Part shown: in pieces, positions 5,626 through 13,520 of the stretch
How positions within the stretch are numbered: position 1 is the stretch's first letter
Layout: every line of letters begins with the position of its first letter
Assembly: GCA_023489375.1 (NCBI GenBank)
Contig: JAMDCX010000043.1
Span: 1 to 13,520, forward strand
Length of the DNA stretch: 13,520 bases
DNA from: Planctomycetota bacterium
Lineage (GTDB): Bacteria > Planctomycetota > Phycisphaerae > WQYP01
Reading direction: 5' to 3'
The notes under the pieces: generated by a model
Databases searched by the model: none
Told to the model about the DNA's origin: nothing
Seen by the model: only the letters and a program-made list of their open reading frames with translations
Translations under genes and position numbers: made by a program

Positions 5626-7094
5626 CCAGAGCCCTTGAAACCTCCGATCCCAAACGCCGCATGGCCTTGCCGGTGTTTCATCCGGATTTTATGACTGAAG
5701 CACATGTGGCTTGTGCGGATGAGCGGTTGCATGCGGCTTTGGACAATTCCGTAACCAAAAAAGACTATGGTCGCCGCAGCACTCTGGCGGAATTGCCTGA
5801 TGCCAACGCTCTGCGTGAACTGGCCGGACAGATCAAACGCCACACGCTGGATCATCTCGATTATTATCTCGAGTTGCTGGAACGCAATGTCATCCAACAC
5901 GGCGGGCAGGTGCATTTCGCCGCCACCAGCGAACAGGCCAACGGCTTTATTGTGGAAATTGCCCGGCGCACCGGCAGCAAACTGGTGGTTAAAAGCAAAA
6001 GCATGGTCAGTGAGGAAACGGAACTTAATGATGCGTTAACGGCGGCTGGAATTGAGACGCTGGAGACGGACCTGGGCGAATTTATACTGCAGGTGGATCA
6101 CGATCATCCTACGCATCTGGTCATGCCGGTGATTCATAAAAACGCGGCGGACATCGGCCATATTTTTGAACGCTATTTCCAGACCGGATATACAGACGAT
6201 CCGCAAAAACTTGCGGAAATGGCACGCGTGTATCTTCGCAACCGTTTTAATCAGGCGGACATGGGCATCAGCGGCGTGAACTTCGCCATCGCCCAAACCG
6301 GTTCTATTGTGTTATGTACCAATGAGGGCAATGGGCGCATGTGTACTACACGGCCCCGGATTCACGTTGCGTTGATGGGTATGGAGAAAGTAATTCCGGC
6401 TTTGGATGACCTGCCGGTGTTTCTCAAACTTCTGGCCCGGTCCGCTTCCGGACAGGCCTTAACGCAGTATACCAACATCATCACCGGCTGTCGGCGGCCC
6501 GGCGAGCATGATGGCCCGGAGGAATTTCATCTTATTATCATGGATAATGGCCGCGGAAAAATTCTGGCGGGCGCGTACCGAGATACGTTGCGCTGTATCC
6601 GCTGCGGAGCCTGCCTGAATGCCTGTCCTATTTATCGCAAAGTCGGTGGTCGCACTTACGGCAGTGTATACCCCGGCCCTATTGGCGCCTTATTAACACC
6701 GCTGTTTAATGGACTGGAGAATCATAAATATTTGCCGCACGCCTCCAGTCTGTGCGGCGCGTGTTTCGAAGCCTGTCCGGTAAAAATTAATATTCCCGAA
6801 TTTCTCATCAGACTCAAAGGTGATCAGGTTCAACAGGGAATTACTTCCGCCACTGAACGCAGAATATTTAAGCTCTGGGCCTGGGTGTTGCGGCACGCCT
6901 GGAGCTACCGGCTAAGCCAATATGGCCAAAGGGTGATGATGAGGCTGATCGGAAATAAAGATGGCTGGATCAGAAATCTGCCGCCGCCGGTGAGTGGCTG
7001 GACTGCGCAGAGGGATTTTCCCATGCCTCCCAGGCATGACTTCCGCTATCTTTATAAGCAGTATCGAACGCAGCAGCGCGGAAAATCTCGTTAG
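5622..7094 (+). CDS. lutB: LutB, L-lactate utilisation LUD-domain ferredoxin-type protein
   Basis: LutB is the central iron-sulfur subunit of the LutABC lactate oxidation system and likely carries electrons in the cytoplasm. The N-terminal LUD domain (about 60-300) includes SMVSEETELN (127-136) and AQTGSIVLCTNEGNGR (224-239). A ferredoxin-like part follows, with a full cluster motif CIRCGACLNACP (325-336) and a second group CGACFEACP (378-386). The C-terminal region is helical and basic. The 490-residue length is typical of LutB/YkgF. GGAGG at 5607-5611 lies 10 bases before the ATG, and the gene overlaps lutA by four bases. No truncation or missing ligand is evident. Confidence 0.95.
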   Translation: MTRALETSDPKRRMALPVFHPDFMTEAHVACADERLHAALDNSVTKKDYGRRSTLAELPDANALRELAGQIKRHTLDHLDYYLELLERNVIQHGGQVHFAATSEQANGFIVEIARRTGSKLVVKSKSMVSEETELNDALTAAGIETLETDLGEFILQVDHDHPTHLVMPVIHKNAADIGHIFERYFQTGYTDDPQKLAEMARVYLRNRFNQADMGISGVNFAIAQTGSIVLCTNEGNGRMCTTRPRIHVALMGMEKVIPALDDLPVFLKLLARSASGQALTQYTNIITGCRRPGEHDGPEEFHLIIMDNGRGKILAGAYRDTLRCIRCGACLNACPIYRKVGGRTYGSVYPGPIGALLTPLFNGLENHKYLPHASSLCGACFEACPVKINIPEFLIRLKGDQVQQGITSATERRIFKLWAWVLRHAWSYRLSQYGQRVMMRLIGNKDGWIRNLPPPVSGWTAQRDFPMPPRHDFRYLYKQYRTQQRGKSR

Positions 7095-7124
7095 TTTCCG
7101 CCGTTTATGGAAGGTTTTACCAAT

Positions 7125-7832
7125 ATGGCCATGGATTTCAGGCAGTCTCCCGATTATGACAGTGGACGTCATGATTTTCTAACCACGATACGCCATGCTC
7201 TCGGGCACAGTGCGCAAGGTGCGCCACCCGCACCCGATGCGCGGCCGGAAATCCGGGAAAAAATACTGCGGCAGGTGCCGGCGGGAGATTCGCGCCGCGT
7301 GGAACGGTGGATACAACAGGCCGGTGCTAACGGATTAACCGTTATACGTACCAATGCTGACGGAAGTTACGCGGCTATAGCGAAATTGCTTTCCGGACAT
7401 TCGGTAAAATCCATTATGTTGAATGTGGCGGATTTGCCGGAAGACACACTCGCCGCGCACTTACAGGCCGGAGGTTATCAGGTCCATCTCTGGACTGATC
7501 CTGATTGTGAAAATCTTGTTTTCCAATGTGATGCCGGCATCACCGATTGCCGCTATGGTCTGGCGGATACCGGAGCTTTGCTGGTCTGGAGTGATCCCGG
7601 ATTTGGACGCTCCACCACCCTGACAATTCCCCTGCATATTGTGCTGTTACCGGCGGCACGGATTGTCGCTGATATGATTGATGCGTTGCCGCATGTGCTG
7701 CGCGATACCGGCGGCCGTATGCCGTCGAATGCGGTGATCATCAATGGTCCCAGTAAAACCGCCGATATTGAAATGAATCTCATCACCGGCGTGCATGGTC
7801 CGAAGTATCTTTATGCCGTTGTGATTGATTAA
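7125..7832 (+). CDS. lutC: LutC, LUD-domain lactate utilisation protein
   Basis: LutC is the third member of the lactate oxidation system, a single LUD domain (DUF162) protein. With the start at 7125 it has 235 residues. Family hallmarks are ADTGALLVWSDPGFGRS (147-163), IPLHIVLLPAARIV (168-181), INGPSKTADIE (206-216) and GVHGP (222-226). An in-frame ATG at 7107 gives six more residues but has no SD. GGAAGG (7109-7114) lies 10 bases before the ATG at 7125, so I chose that. A further ATG at 7131 is less well spaced. The gene follows lutB by 30 bases on the same strand and completes the lutABC operon. Confidence 0.92.
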   Translation: MAMDFRQSPDYDSGRHDFLTTIRHALGHSAQGAPPAPDARPEIREKILRQVPAGDSRRVERWIQQAGANGLTVIRTNADGSYAAIAKLLSGHSVKSIMLNVADLPEDTLAAHLQAGGYQVHLWTDPDCENLVFQCDAGITDCRYGLADTGALLVWSDPGFGRSTTLTIPLHIVLLPAARIVADMIDALPHVLRDTGGRMPSNAVIINGPSKTADIEMNLITGVHGPKYLYAVVID

Positions 7833-7856
7833 GCTTGATGGCCAGGAGATAGAATA

Positions 7857-7913
7857 ATGCAGCGTAAGATTGTCGAGACAACTTGCGTATGGCGTAATTG
7901 TTTTCAACCATAA
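7857..7913 (+). CDS. candidate 18-residue small ORF between lutC and ybhG
   Basis: The ATG at 7857 is preceded by AGGAGA (7844-7849) at a spacing of 7, one of the better ribosome-binding sites in the window. The peptide MQRKIVETTCVWRNCFQP ends at TAA (7911-7913). It sits in the 128-base spacer between lutC and the exporter operon. It could be a leader peptide controlling ybhG, a small protein, or the start of a decayed gene. I recognise no homology; support is only the SD and the position. Confidence 0.3.
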   Translation: MQRKIVETTCVWRNCFQP

Positions 7914-7966
7914 AGCGACGATGACTGCGACGAATGTTGGTTTGATGCTGATATAAGGTAGTGGTT

Positions 7967-8983
7967 ATGAGGCGGCTAATCATCCGGATCGTGGTACTTC
8001 TACTGGTGCTTGGCGGAGCGGCGTATGGTTTTTATCGCTGGAAACAAAGTCAAAAACATGGTCCAATTACAAACATTTGCCTTTATGGAAACATGGATGA
8101 GCGCGATGTGCAACTGGCCTTCAAAGAGTCCGGGCGTATTACGCGAGAACTTGTCCATGAGGGGGCAACGGTTAAAAAAGGTCAGCTCGTGGCCACACTG
8201 GATACAGATTGGCTGGTTCATGAAGTGGCTCAGGCAAAAGCGGTTCTTGCGGCCCAAACGCAGGTATGGTTGCGCCTGAAGCATGGAAGCCGACCACAGG
8301 AAATAGCGCAGGACCGGGCGCTGTACGCCGCGGCAAATGCGCAAGCCGCCAATGATCTGGTCAATATGAATCGATACCGAAAGCTGCTGGCTACGGGAGA
8401 CACCACCGCTATTAATTATGACAACGCAAAAGCCTTATGGACCGTGGATCATCAGAAAGCTCTGGCCGCGCGGGAAACGTTGCGACTCGCGATACTGGGG
8501 CCGCGCATGGAAGATATTGCCCTGGCGGCAGCGAAACTGCATGCCGATCAGGCTCAATTGGCATTGCTGGAGCAATACCTCGCCGACACTGATCTAAGAA
8601 GTCCAACCGACGGGGTTATCCGCACGCGGATTCTTGAGCCTGGTGATATGGCCAGTCCAGAAACTCCGGTGTACACGATTGCCATTATGAATCCCAAATG
8701 GGTGCGGGCGTATATTCCGGAAAAGGATTTGGGGCTTATTCATGGCGGTTCGAGGGCGTGGGTGATGGTGGACAGCTTTCCCAATAAAAAATTCGCGGGA
8801 TGGGTGGGATATATTTCGCCTATCGCCGAATTTACTCCGAAAACTGTTGAGACAACACAGTTACGCACCAGTCTGGTGTATGAAGTTCGCGTGTATGTGA
8901 AAGACCCCCATGACCAACTACGGTTGGGAATGCCGGCAACGGTCATTATTCCGGTCAAGTCAACTGCTGCACAGACCAAGTAA
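7967..8983 (+). CDS. ybhG: YbhG-like HlyD-family periplasmic adaptor subunit
   Basis: This is the membrane-fusion (adaptor) protein of an ABC-type exporter, which links the inner-membrane pump to an outer-membrane channel. An N-terminal membrane anchor (IVVLLLVLGGAAYGFY, 8-23) precedes the first half of a biotinyl-lipoyl-like domain (AFKESGRITRELVHEGATVK, 51-70). A helical hairpin rich in Ala/Gln follows (about 85-205), then the second lipoyl half (DLRSPTDGVIRTRILEPGD, 209-227) and a beta-barrel region with ISPIAEFTPKTVETTQLRTS (283-302). That block is characteristic of the YbhG branch. The length is 338 residues. A GTG at 7961 is in frame, but AAGG (7955-7958) is 8 bases before the ATG at 7967, so the ATG is preferred. 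ybhF starts 13 bases after the stop. The exported substrate is not shown by the sequence. Confidence 0.9.
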   Translation: MRRLIIRIVVLLLVLGGAAYGFYRWKQSQKHGPITNICLYGNMDERDVQLAFKESGRITRELVHEGATVKKGQLVATLDTDWLVHEVAQAKAVLAAQTQVWLRLKHGSRPQEIAQDRALYAAANAQAANDLVNMNRYRKLLATGDTTAINYDNAKALWTVDHQKALAARETLRLAILGPRMEDIALAAAKLHADQAQLALLEQYLADTDLRSPTDGVIRTRILEPGDMASPETPVYTIAIMNPKWVRAYIPEKDLGLIHGGSRAWVMVDSFPNKKFAGWVGYISPIAEFTPKTVETTQLRTSLVYEVRVYVKDPHDQLRLGMPATVIIPVKSTAAQTK

Positions 8984-8996
8984 TATGAGGCCATAA

Positions 8997-10865
8997 ATGG
9001 ATTCCGCCGCACCAGCCTCGGAACTTATTATTCACTGCCGGGAATTACACAAATCTTTCCCCAACGGGCGTGGCGGTACCACCGTAGCTTTGGCGGGCGT
9101 ATCCCTGGAAGTGCGTCGCGGATTAATAGTGGCCCTGGTGGGGCCTGACGGAGCGGGGAAAACCACGCTTATCCGTTTAATCATGGGCTTGTTGCCGACG
9201 GATTCCGGTGATATTGCAGTACTGGGAAATAATATTGTTCAGCATCCGTTCGCGGTGGAATCTGATGTAAGCTATATGCCGCAGAAATTCGGACTGTATG
9301 AAGATTTGACCGTACAGGAAAATCTGGATCTTTATGCCGATTTGCACGGCGTGTCGGCACTGGATCGTCAGGAGCGCTATCCGGAATTGTTTGCCATGAC
9401 CAATCTGGGACGCTTCACCAGGCGACTGGCGGGCCGGCTTTCCGGCGGCATGAAACAAAAACTGGGCCTGGCTTGCGCTTTGGTGCAGTCGCCTCAACTA
9501 TTGATACTTGACGAACCAACCGTCGGCGTTGATCCCGTGTCCCGTCGGGAATTGTGGGCGATTCTTCTAAATCTCGTGAAAACCAGATCCCTGACGCTGC
9601 TGATCAGTACGCCCTACTTGGAAGAAGCGGAATTTTGTAACCAGGCCATGGTCATGTACCAGGGAACAATATTAACCGAAGGTTCTCCGCAGAATGTGGC
9701 GGATTACGCCAGAGGCCGCACTTTTCGCATCGCCGCACCACCGGATATTAAACCCCGTCAATTGGTGGCCAAGCTACTGTCTTCTCCTCTGGTTGCCGAT
9801 GCGGTGCCGGAAGGCGGCAACGTGCGCCTGGTGCTCAAAGCCGATGCGCCCGGTATTGCTGAAATAACGGCAGCAGTCAATGGGTTCGTAATTGAACCTC
9901 ACCTCGCCGACGGCTTTATGGTCTTATTGCGGCAGGCGGTTGCTAAAACTCAAACCGAAGCGGTCACGGCCACAGTTGGTGGAGTCTCCGGGCGATCAAA
10001 AGTCGAATCTGGCGGCATACCCGCAGTGCAGGCCTCTTCCACGAGTGGCGAAGGTATATTGCGACCATCCACAGTTGCCACGATGCACTCTGATAATACG
10101 GTTGTGCAGGTGCATGATCTGGTGCGGAAATTCGGAGAATTTGTCGCGGTTAATCATGTTAATTTTGAGATACGAAAAGGAGAAATCTTCGGATTGTTAG
10201 GCCCCAACGGCGCCGGTAAAAGCACCACGTTCCGCATGTTGTGCGGCCTGCTGCCTCTGACTTCGGGAACCCTGCGCGTGGCCGGATACGATCTGCGCCA
10301 CGCCCGGGCCTCGGCCCGACAGGCGGTCGGGTATGTGGCGCAGAAATTTTCCTTGTATAGCCAATTAAGCGTACAGGAAAATCTGGCCTTTTTTGCCAGT
10401 GCCTATGGTTTACGCGGCGGACGACGGAAGCAACGGATGCAATGGGCCATTGCGGAATTTGATCTGGCCAACCTGCTTTCCAAAATCACCGGCGGCATAC
10501 CAGATGGATATAAGCGACGTCTGGCCATGGCCTGTGCACTCTTGCATGAACCGGCGATTCTTTTTCTTGACGAACCAACCTCCGGCGTTGACCCTTTGGC
10601 GCGACGGGAATTCTGGCAACGCATTACCGCAATGGCGGATCAGGGGGTTACAGTAGTGGTCACAACGCACTTTATGGAAGAGGCGGAATACTGCGATCGT
10701 ATGGTCATTATGATGAACGGCCGCGTGCTGGCGGGCGGAACTCCAACGCAAATCCGTAAACTCTCCGCAAACCCCGAAAAACACGATGGTACCATCGAGG
10801 ATGCATTCATTCAGGTAGTATTGGAAGAACAAAAAGCGGCTCTGAAAGCGAGTGCCGTCGCATGA
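8997..10865 (+). CDS. ybhF: YbhF-like ABC exporter ATPase with two fused nucleotide-binding domains
   Basis: This protein powers the YbhGFSR-type exporter from the cytoplasmic face. The 622-residue protein holds two ABC domains in one chain. NBD1 (about 10-240) has Walker A GPDGAGKT (49-56), Q96, a canonical signature LSGGM (148-152) and Walker B LLILDE (168-173). Its switch position reads STPYLEEAE, with Pro206 where His is usual. NBD2 (about 368-600) has Walker A GPNGAGKS (402-409), Q449, Walker B ILFLDE (521-526) and an intact switch His558 (TTHFMEEAE). Its signature is degenerate (GGIPDGYKRRL, 499-509). A linker of about 120 residues joins them. GAGG (8987-8990) lies 6 bases before the ATG, and the stop overlaps the ybhS start by four bases. 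One composite ATP site is therefore expected to be catalytic and the other impaired. Confidence 0.93.
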   Translation: MDSAAPASELIIHCRELHKSFPNGRGGTTVALAGVSLEVRRGLIVALVGPDGAGKTTLIRLIMGLLPTDSGDIAVLGNNIVQHPFAVESDVSYMPQKFGLYEDLTVQENLDLYADLHGVSALDRQERYPELFAMTNLGRFTRRLAGRLSGGMKQKLGLACALVQSPQLLILDEPTVGVDPVSRRELWAILLNLVKTRSLTLLISTPYLEEAEFCNQAMVMYQGTILTEGSPQNVADYARGRTFRIAAPPDIKPRQLVAKLLSSPLVADAVPEGGNVRLVLKADAPGIAEITAAVNGFVIEPHLADGFMVLLRQAVAKTQTEAVTATVGGVSGRSKVESGGIPAVQASSTSGEGILRPSTVATMHSDNTVVQVHDLVRKFGEFVAVNHVNFEIRKGEIFGLLGPNGAGKSTTFRMLCGLLPLTSGTLRVAGYDLRHARASARQAVGYVAQKFSLYSQLSVQENLAFFASAYGLRGGRRKQRMQWAIAEFDLANLLSKITGGIPDGYKRRLAMACALLHEPAILFLDEPTSGVDPLARREFWQRITAMADQGVTVVVTTHFMEEAEYCDRMVIMMNGRVLAGGTPTQIRKLSANPEKHDGTIEDAFIQVVLEEQKAALKASAVA

Positions 10866-11995
10866 GTCATAAAACTAAATTGAGCAAACTGCGGCGAATC
10901 ACAGCCATGAGCCGCAAGGAAGCGCGGCAGATGATGCGCGATCCCAGCAGCATTGCGTTGGGTATCATTCTCCCGTTATTGCTTATTCTTCTGTTCGGAT
11001 ATGGCCTGTCTCTGGACGCCCATCATGTTCCCGTGGCCGTGGTAATGGAGGATCATTCTCCCGTGGCGCAATCCGTTTTCGGCGCCTTTGCCGGTTCAAG
11101 ATATTTTCAGCCACAGGCGGTAAACTCCATGGTCCAGGCCAACAAGCTGTTAACGGCGGGAACGGTTGATGGAATTGTCCGATTGCGCCATGATTTTTCC
11201 CGAAACTTGCGGGCGGGTCATGCCAATATTCAATTTACCACCAACAGCATTGATGCCAATCGTGCGCGACTCATAGAAAATTATGCCAGCGGCGTGGTTT
11301 CCGCCTGGCTGGCCCAAAGAGAGTTGACGCATGGGCAGCACTATTATCAGCCGGTAACAATTCAACAATATATTTGGTTTAACCGCAGTCTGGACAGCCG
11401 CTATTTTTTGATACCAGGCTTGCTGGTGCTTATCATGACGCTCATTGGTGCCCTGATGACAGCGCTGGTCGTGGCCCGGGAATGGGAGCGTGGCACGTTC
11501 GAGTCCTTGTTTGCCACGCCCGTTCAGCCCGGTGAAATCGTCATCAGCAAGATCATTCCATATTTTTGCCTGGGCATGCTCGGCCTGGCGGTTGCTGTGA
11601 CGGCAGCCCGTATGCTGTTTCATGTACCGATGCGCGGATCATGGCCGGTTCTGATTCTGGTCTCGGCTTTATATCTCCTGGTCGCACTGGGAATGGGGCT
11701 GTTGATTTCCACACGTACAAAAAATCAGTTTATTGCCAGTCAGGCGGCACTGTTGCTGACGTTTTTACCCGCGATGATGCTGTCCGGATTTATTTTTGAT
11801 ATCCGCAGTATGCCGCCGGCTATTCAGGCGATCACCTTCGTGCTGCCGGCGCGTTATTTTGTAGCGCTGCTGCAAACCCTTTTTTTAGCGGGCGATATTT
11901 GGAGTGTGATACTCCCCAATGCGGCGGTACTGGTGTTGATGGCCATTATTTTCCTTGGATTAACCTGGCGATTAACCATAAAACGATTGGTATGA
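10862..11995 (+). CDS. ybhS: YbhS-like ABC-2 type permease
   Basis: This is the first membrane subunit of the exporter. The 377-residue protein has the ABC-2 layout: a cytoplasmic N-terminus with KEARQMMRDPSS (19-30), TM1 (about 32-50), a large extracytoplasmic domain (about 51-178), then five more membrane segments (about 182-204, 232-254, 262-284, 294-316, 350-368). The segments VVAREWERGTFESL (203-216), GMGLLISTRTKNQF (277-290) and PARYFVALLQTLFLAG (329-344) closely resemble E. coli YbhS as I remember it. The ATG overlaps the ybhF stop (ATGA), implying translational coupling. It would pair with the next gene to form the heterodimeric channel. Confidence 0.92.
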   Translation: MSHKTKLSKLRRITAMSRKEARQMMRDPSSIALGIILPLLLILLFGYGLSLDAHHVPVAVVMEDHSPVAQSVFGAFAGSRYFQPQAVNSMVQANKLLTAGTVDGIVRLRHDFSRNLRAGHANIQFTTNSIDANRARLIENYASGVVSAWLAQRELTHGQHYYQPVTIQQYIWFNRSLDSRYFLIPGLLVLIMTLIGALMTALVVAREWERGTFESLFATPVQPGEIVISKIIPYFCLGMLGLAVAVTAARMLFHVPMRGSWPVLILVSALYLLVALGMGLLISTRTKNQFIASQAALLLTFLPAMMLSGFIFDIRSMPPAIQAITFVLPARYFVALLQTLFLAGDIWSVILPNAAVLVLMAIIFLGLTWRLTIKRLV

Positions 11996-11996
11996 G

Positions 11997-13112
11997 ATGA
12001 ATGTATTATTTCGCATTCTGGCCTTGATACGCAAGGAATTGATGGCAATCTTCAAAGACCCGCGCAGCAGGTTTGTGGTGTTGGGGCCGCCGATATTGCA
12101 GATGATTGTTTTTGGTTACGCCGGTACTTTTGATCTTAATCACGTACCCTATGTGCTCGTGGATCAAAGTCATTCCAGCGACGCTGCACGCTTTATCAGT
12201 CGGATGAATGGATCCGGTATATTTACCTGCGTGGCTGCTGTGGGAAATATTCAGCGGGCACGTCCCATATTGGATGCCCGCCAGACGCTGCTGATACTTC
12301 AGATTCCGCAACATTTTCAGCGTGATCTGTCGACTGGGCGCCAGACGCAAATACAGGTGATCGCCGATGGCCGAAATTCCAATACCGCAGCTTTGGCCAT
12401 CGGTTACCTCAACGAGATATTGAATCAATTCAATGCTAATGTTATGGCCACGCATTCCACCGGCACGCCTCCGCCGGCGAAGTTGCGGATTCGCTCCTGG
12501 TTTAATCCGGATCTGCTTTCCCGCTGGCAGATCGTCCCCGCGATGATCGGTTTAATTACCATGCTGGCCGTAATGATTCTCACCGCCATGACGGTTGCCA
12601 GGGAGCGCGAACAGGGTACATTTGACCAGCTGCTTGTAGCGCCTTTTACGCCGTTGGAAATCATGGCTGGCAAAGTCATTCCCCCAATAGTCGTGGGCTT
12701 GGGACAGTCAGCGGTTATTTTTCTCATAGTACGCTATTGGTTTCAGGTTCCTTATTTTGGCACTCCATTGGCCATTATTCTTACTTTTGTGATTTTTATC
12801 ATCGCGGCTGCGGGGCTGGGACTGCTGGTATCTTCCATTTCATCAACCATGCAGCAGGCTCTTTTAGGGACGTTTGTTCTGGTGATGCCCTGTGCGTTAT
12901 TGTCCGGTCTGGCCACGCCGGTATCCAACATGCCCAGGGTGGTTCAAGATATAACCATGATCAATCCACTGCGCTATGATGTGCAGGCGGCGAGGGAAGC
13001 ATTTTTGCAGGGAGCCAACATTCACCAGCTTCTTCCTGAACTGATACCCATGGCCATCATCGCCATCGTATCACTGCTGACCGCATCATGGTTGTTTCGG
13101 AGGATTCAGTAA
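11997..13112 (+). CDS. ybhR: YbhR-like ABC-2 type permease
   Basis: This is the second membrane subunit of the exporter, starting one base after the ybhS stop. The 371-residue protein starts with LIRKELMAIFKDPRSRF (10-26), followed by TM1 (about 27-43). An extracytoplasmic domain (about 45-175) contains DGRNSNTAALAIGYLNEI (124-141). Five further membrane segments follow, with TVAREREQGTFDQLLVAP (199-216) and an LLSGLATPVSNMP loop (301-313). Near-identical blocks occur in E. coli YbhR as remembered. It is the last gene of the operon. No clear terminator follows before the IS630 remnant. Confidence 0.92.
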   Translation: MNVLFRILALIRKELMAIFKDPRSRFVVLGPPILQMIVFGYAGTFDLNHVPYVLVDQSHSSDAARFISRMNGSGIFTCVAAVGNIQRARPILDARQTLLILQIPQHFQRDLSTGRQTQIQVIADGRNSNTAALAIGYLNEILNQFNANVMATHSTGTPPPAKLRIRSWFNPDLLSRWQIVPAMIGLITMLAVMILTAMTVAREREQGTFDQLLVAPFTPLEIMAGKVIPPIVVGLGQSAVIFLIVRYWFQVPYFGTPLAIILTFVIFIIAAAGLGLLVSSISSTMQQALLGTFVLVMPCALLSGLATPVSNMPRVVQDITMINPLRYDVQAAREAFLQGANIHQLLPELIPMAIIAIVSLLTASWLFRRIQ

Positions 13113-13150
13113 ATTGGTCTCCGGCCCGGATTGTTGAACTCATAAAAATC

Positions 13151-13320
13151 TTAGGTACGCGATCGCAATAACTTCCACCAAGTAGCTGTACCGGTTGGTG
13201 CGTGGATTCCGGAGCACTGTCCGTCAAATGGCCACCAGCTTGGCCGGTGGTGGAGTATTCTATGGTAATGCCAATCGTGAAGTTATTACGGTTCCATTCC
13301 TTAGCTTTCGCTTGAACCAA
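13151..13320 (-). mobile_element. IS630-family element end, copy B (direct repeat of copy A)
   Basis: Bases 13151-13301 match 4263-4413 with no net indel and the same orientation. Read on the minus strand from 13320, a frame gives AKAKEWNRNNFTIGITIEYS and then TTGQA. This resembles the C-terminal AWxxxRN...TxxWxFTTxDA region of IS630-type transposases. This copy keeps coding sequence that copy A has lost across its deletion, but everything upstream is missing. The hairpin at 13232-13250 corresponds exactly to the one in copy A. No intact transposase is present. Confidence 0.6.
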
Positions 13321-13322
13321 GT

Positions 13323-13520
13323 TTATACAACTGAGCTTGGCTGGGGAATTTCCTGCTGGCAGGCAGGCTCATTCCGCTTTCTGGAATCAAAGTGGGCCAG
13401 CGCGGAGCGATAAATCTTGCGTGTTTCACCGGTGCGCAGCAGTAATCCAGTGGCCGCCAGCCACAACCGCCGTGGCATGGGACATCCGGATAATGTGTAA
13501 TCACGGTAGCCGAATAATTT
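13323..13520 (-). CDS. 3' end of an unrecognised minus-strand gene, cut by the window
   Basis: A minus-strand frame enters from the right edge and stays open for 65 codons to TAA at 13323-13325. It includes KLFGYRDYTLSGCPMPRR, LWLAATGLLLRTGETRK and IYRSALAHFDSRK. The composition looks like real protein, but I cannot name the family. It ends just where the IS630 remnant begins, so the true C-terminus may have been altered by that insertion. An internal ATG (13478-13476) would give a 51-residue protein but lacks an SD, so a larger gene continuing beyond the window is more likely. Confidence 0.4.
   Translation of the reverse strand, partial: KLFGYRDYTLSGCPMPRRLWLAATGLLLRTGETRKIYRSALAHFDSRKRNEPACQQEIPQPSSVV

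Noticed and set aside
4263..13303. An intact composite transposon
   Set aside because: Neither IS630 copy encodes a complete transposase and no target-site duplication could be defined by eye.
13057..13320. 87-codon minus-strand frame at the right end as a real gene
   Set aside because: Its start is the IS630 remnant reading frame and its end runs antisense into ybhR.

Overview
This window looks like a chromosomal segment of a Gram-negative bacterium of about 50% G+C by eye. The outer-membrane architecture is inferred from a periplasmic-adaptor export operon. The release-factor sequence, the degenerate intergenic word repeats and the decayed IS630 pieces would fit an uncultured Planctomycetota/PVC-type organism. 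That placement is a weak inference, because no rRNA or marker tree is available here.

Layout from left to right: (1) 1-364, no convincing complete gene, perhaps the tail of an upstream gene. (2) prfA (peptide chain release factor 1) on the plus strand. (3) A 450-base convergent gap holding five clusters of degenerate heptanucleotide repeats and a perfect hairpin. (4) A minus-strand pair consisting of a membrane-anchored two-LysM protein followed by an orphan beta-class DNA methyltransferase. (5) An approximately 900-base gap with an inverted repeat upstream of the LysM gene, a short dispersed word repeat, a GC hairpin, and a broken IS630-family transposase on the minus strand. (6) lutA-lutB-lutC on the plus strand, a three-gene L-lactate oxidation module. 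(7) A short spacer with an 18-codon ORF behind a good Shine-Dalgarno. (8) Four tightly packed plus-strand genes whose order and sequences match E. coli ybhG-ybhF-ybhS-ybhR: an HlyD-type adaptor, a double ABC ATPase and two ABC-2 permeases. (9) A second remnant of the same IS630 end, in the same orientation as the first. (10) The 3' end of an unrecognised minus-strand gene that runs off the right edge.

How the genes work together: LutA, LutB and LutC together make an iron-sulfur enzyme system that oxidises lactate to pyruvate. YbhG, F, S and R together make an ATP-driven exporter. The two operons are contiguous on one strand, and the 8.9-kb block is bracketed by matching, directly oriented IS630 remnants about 85% identical by eye with a constant offset of 8,888 bases. 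The methyltransferase has no visible restriction partner.

Most genes belong to known families. The parts least explained by known features are the heptamer-rich gap at 1475-1924, the paired IS630 scars with their shared hairpin, the small ORF at 7857, and the strongly asymmetric ATP sites of the YbhF-like ATPase.
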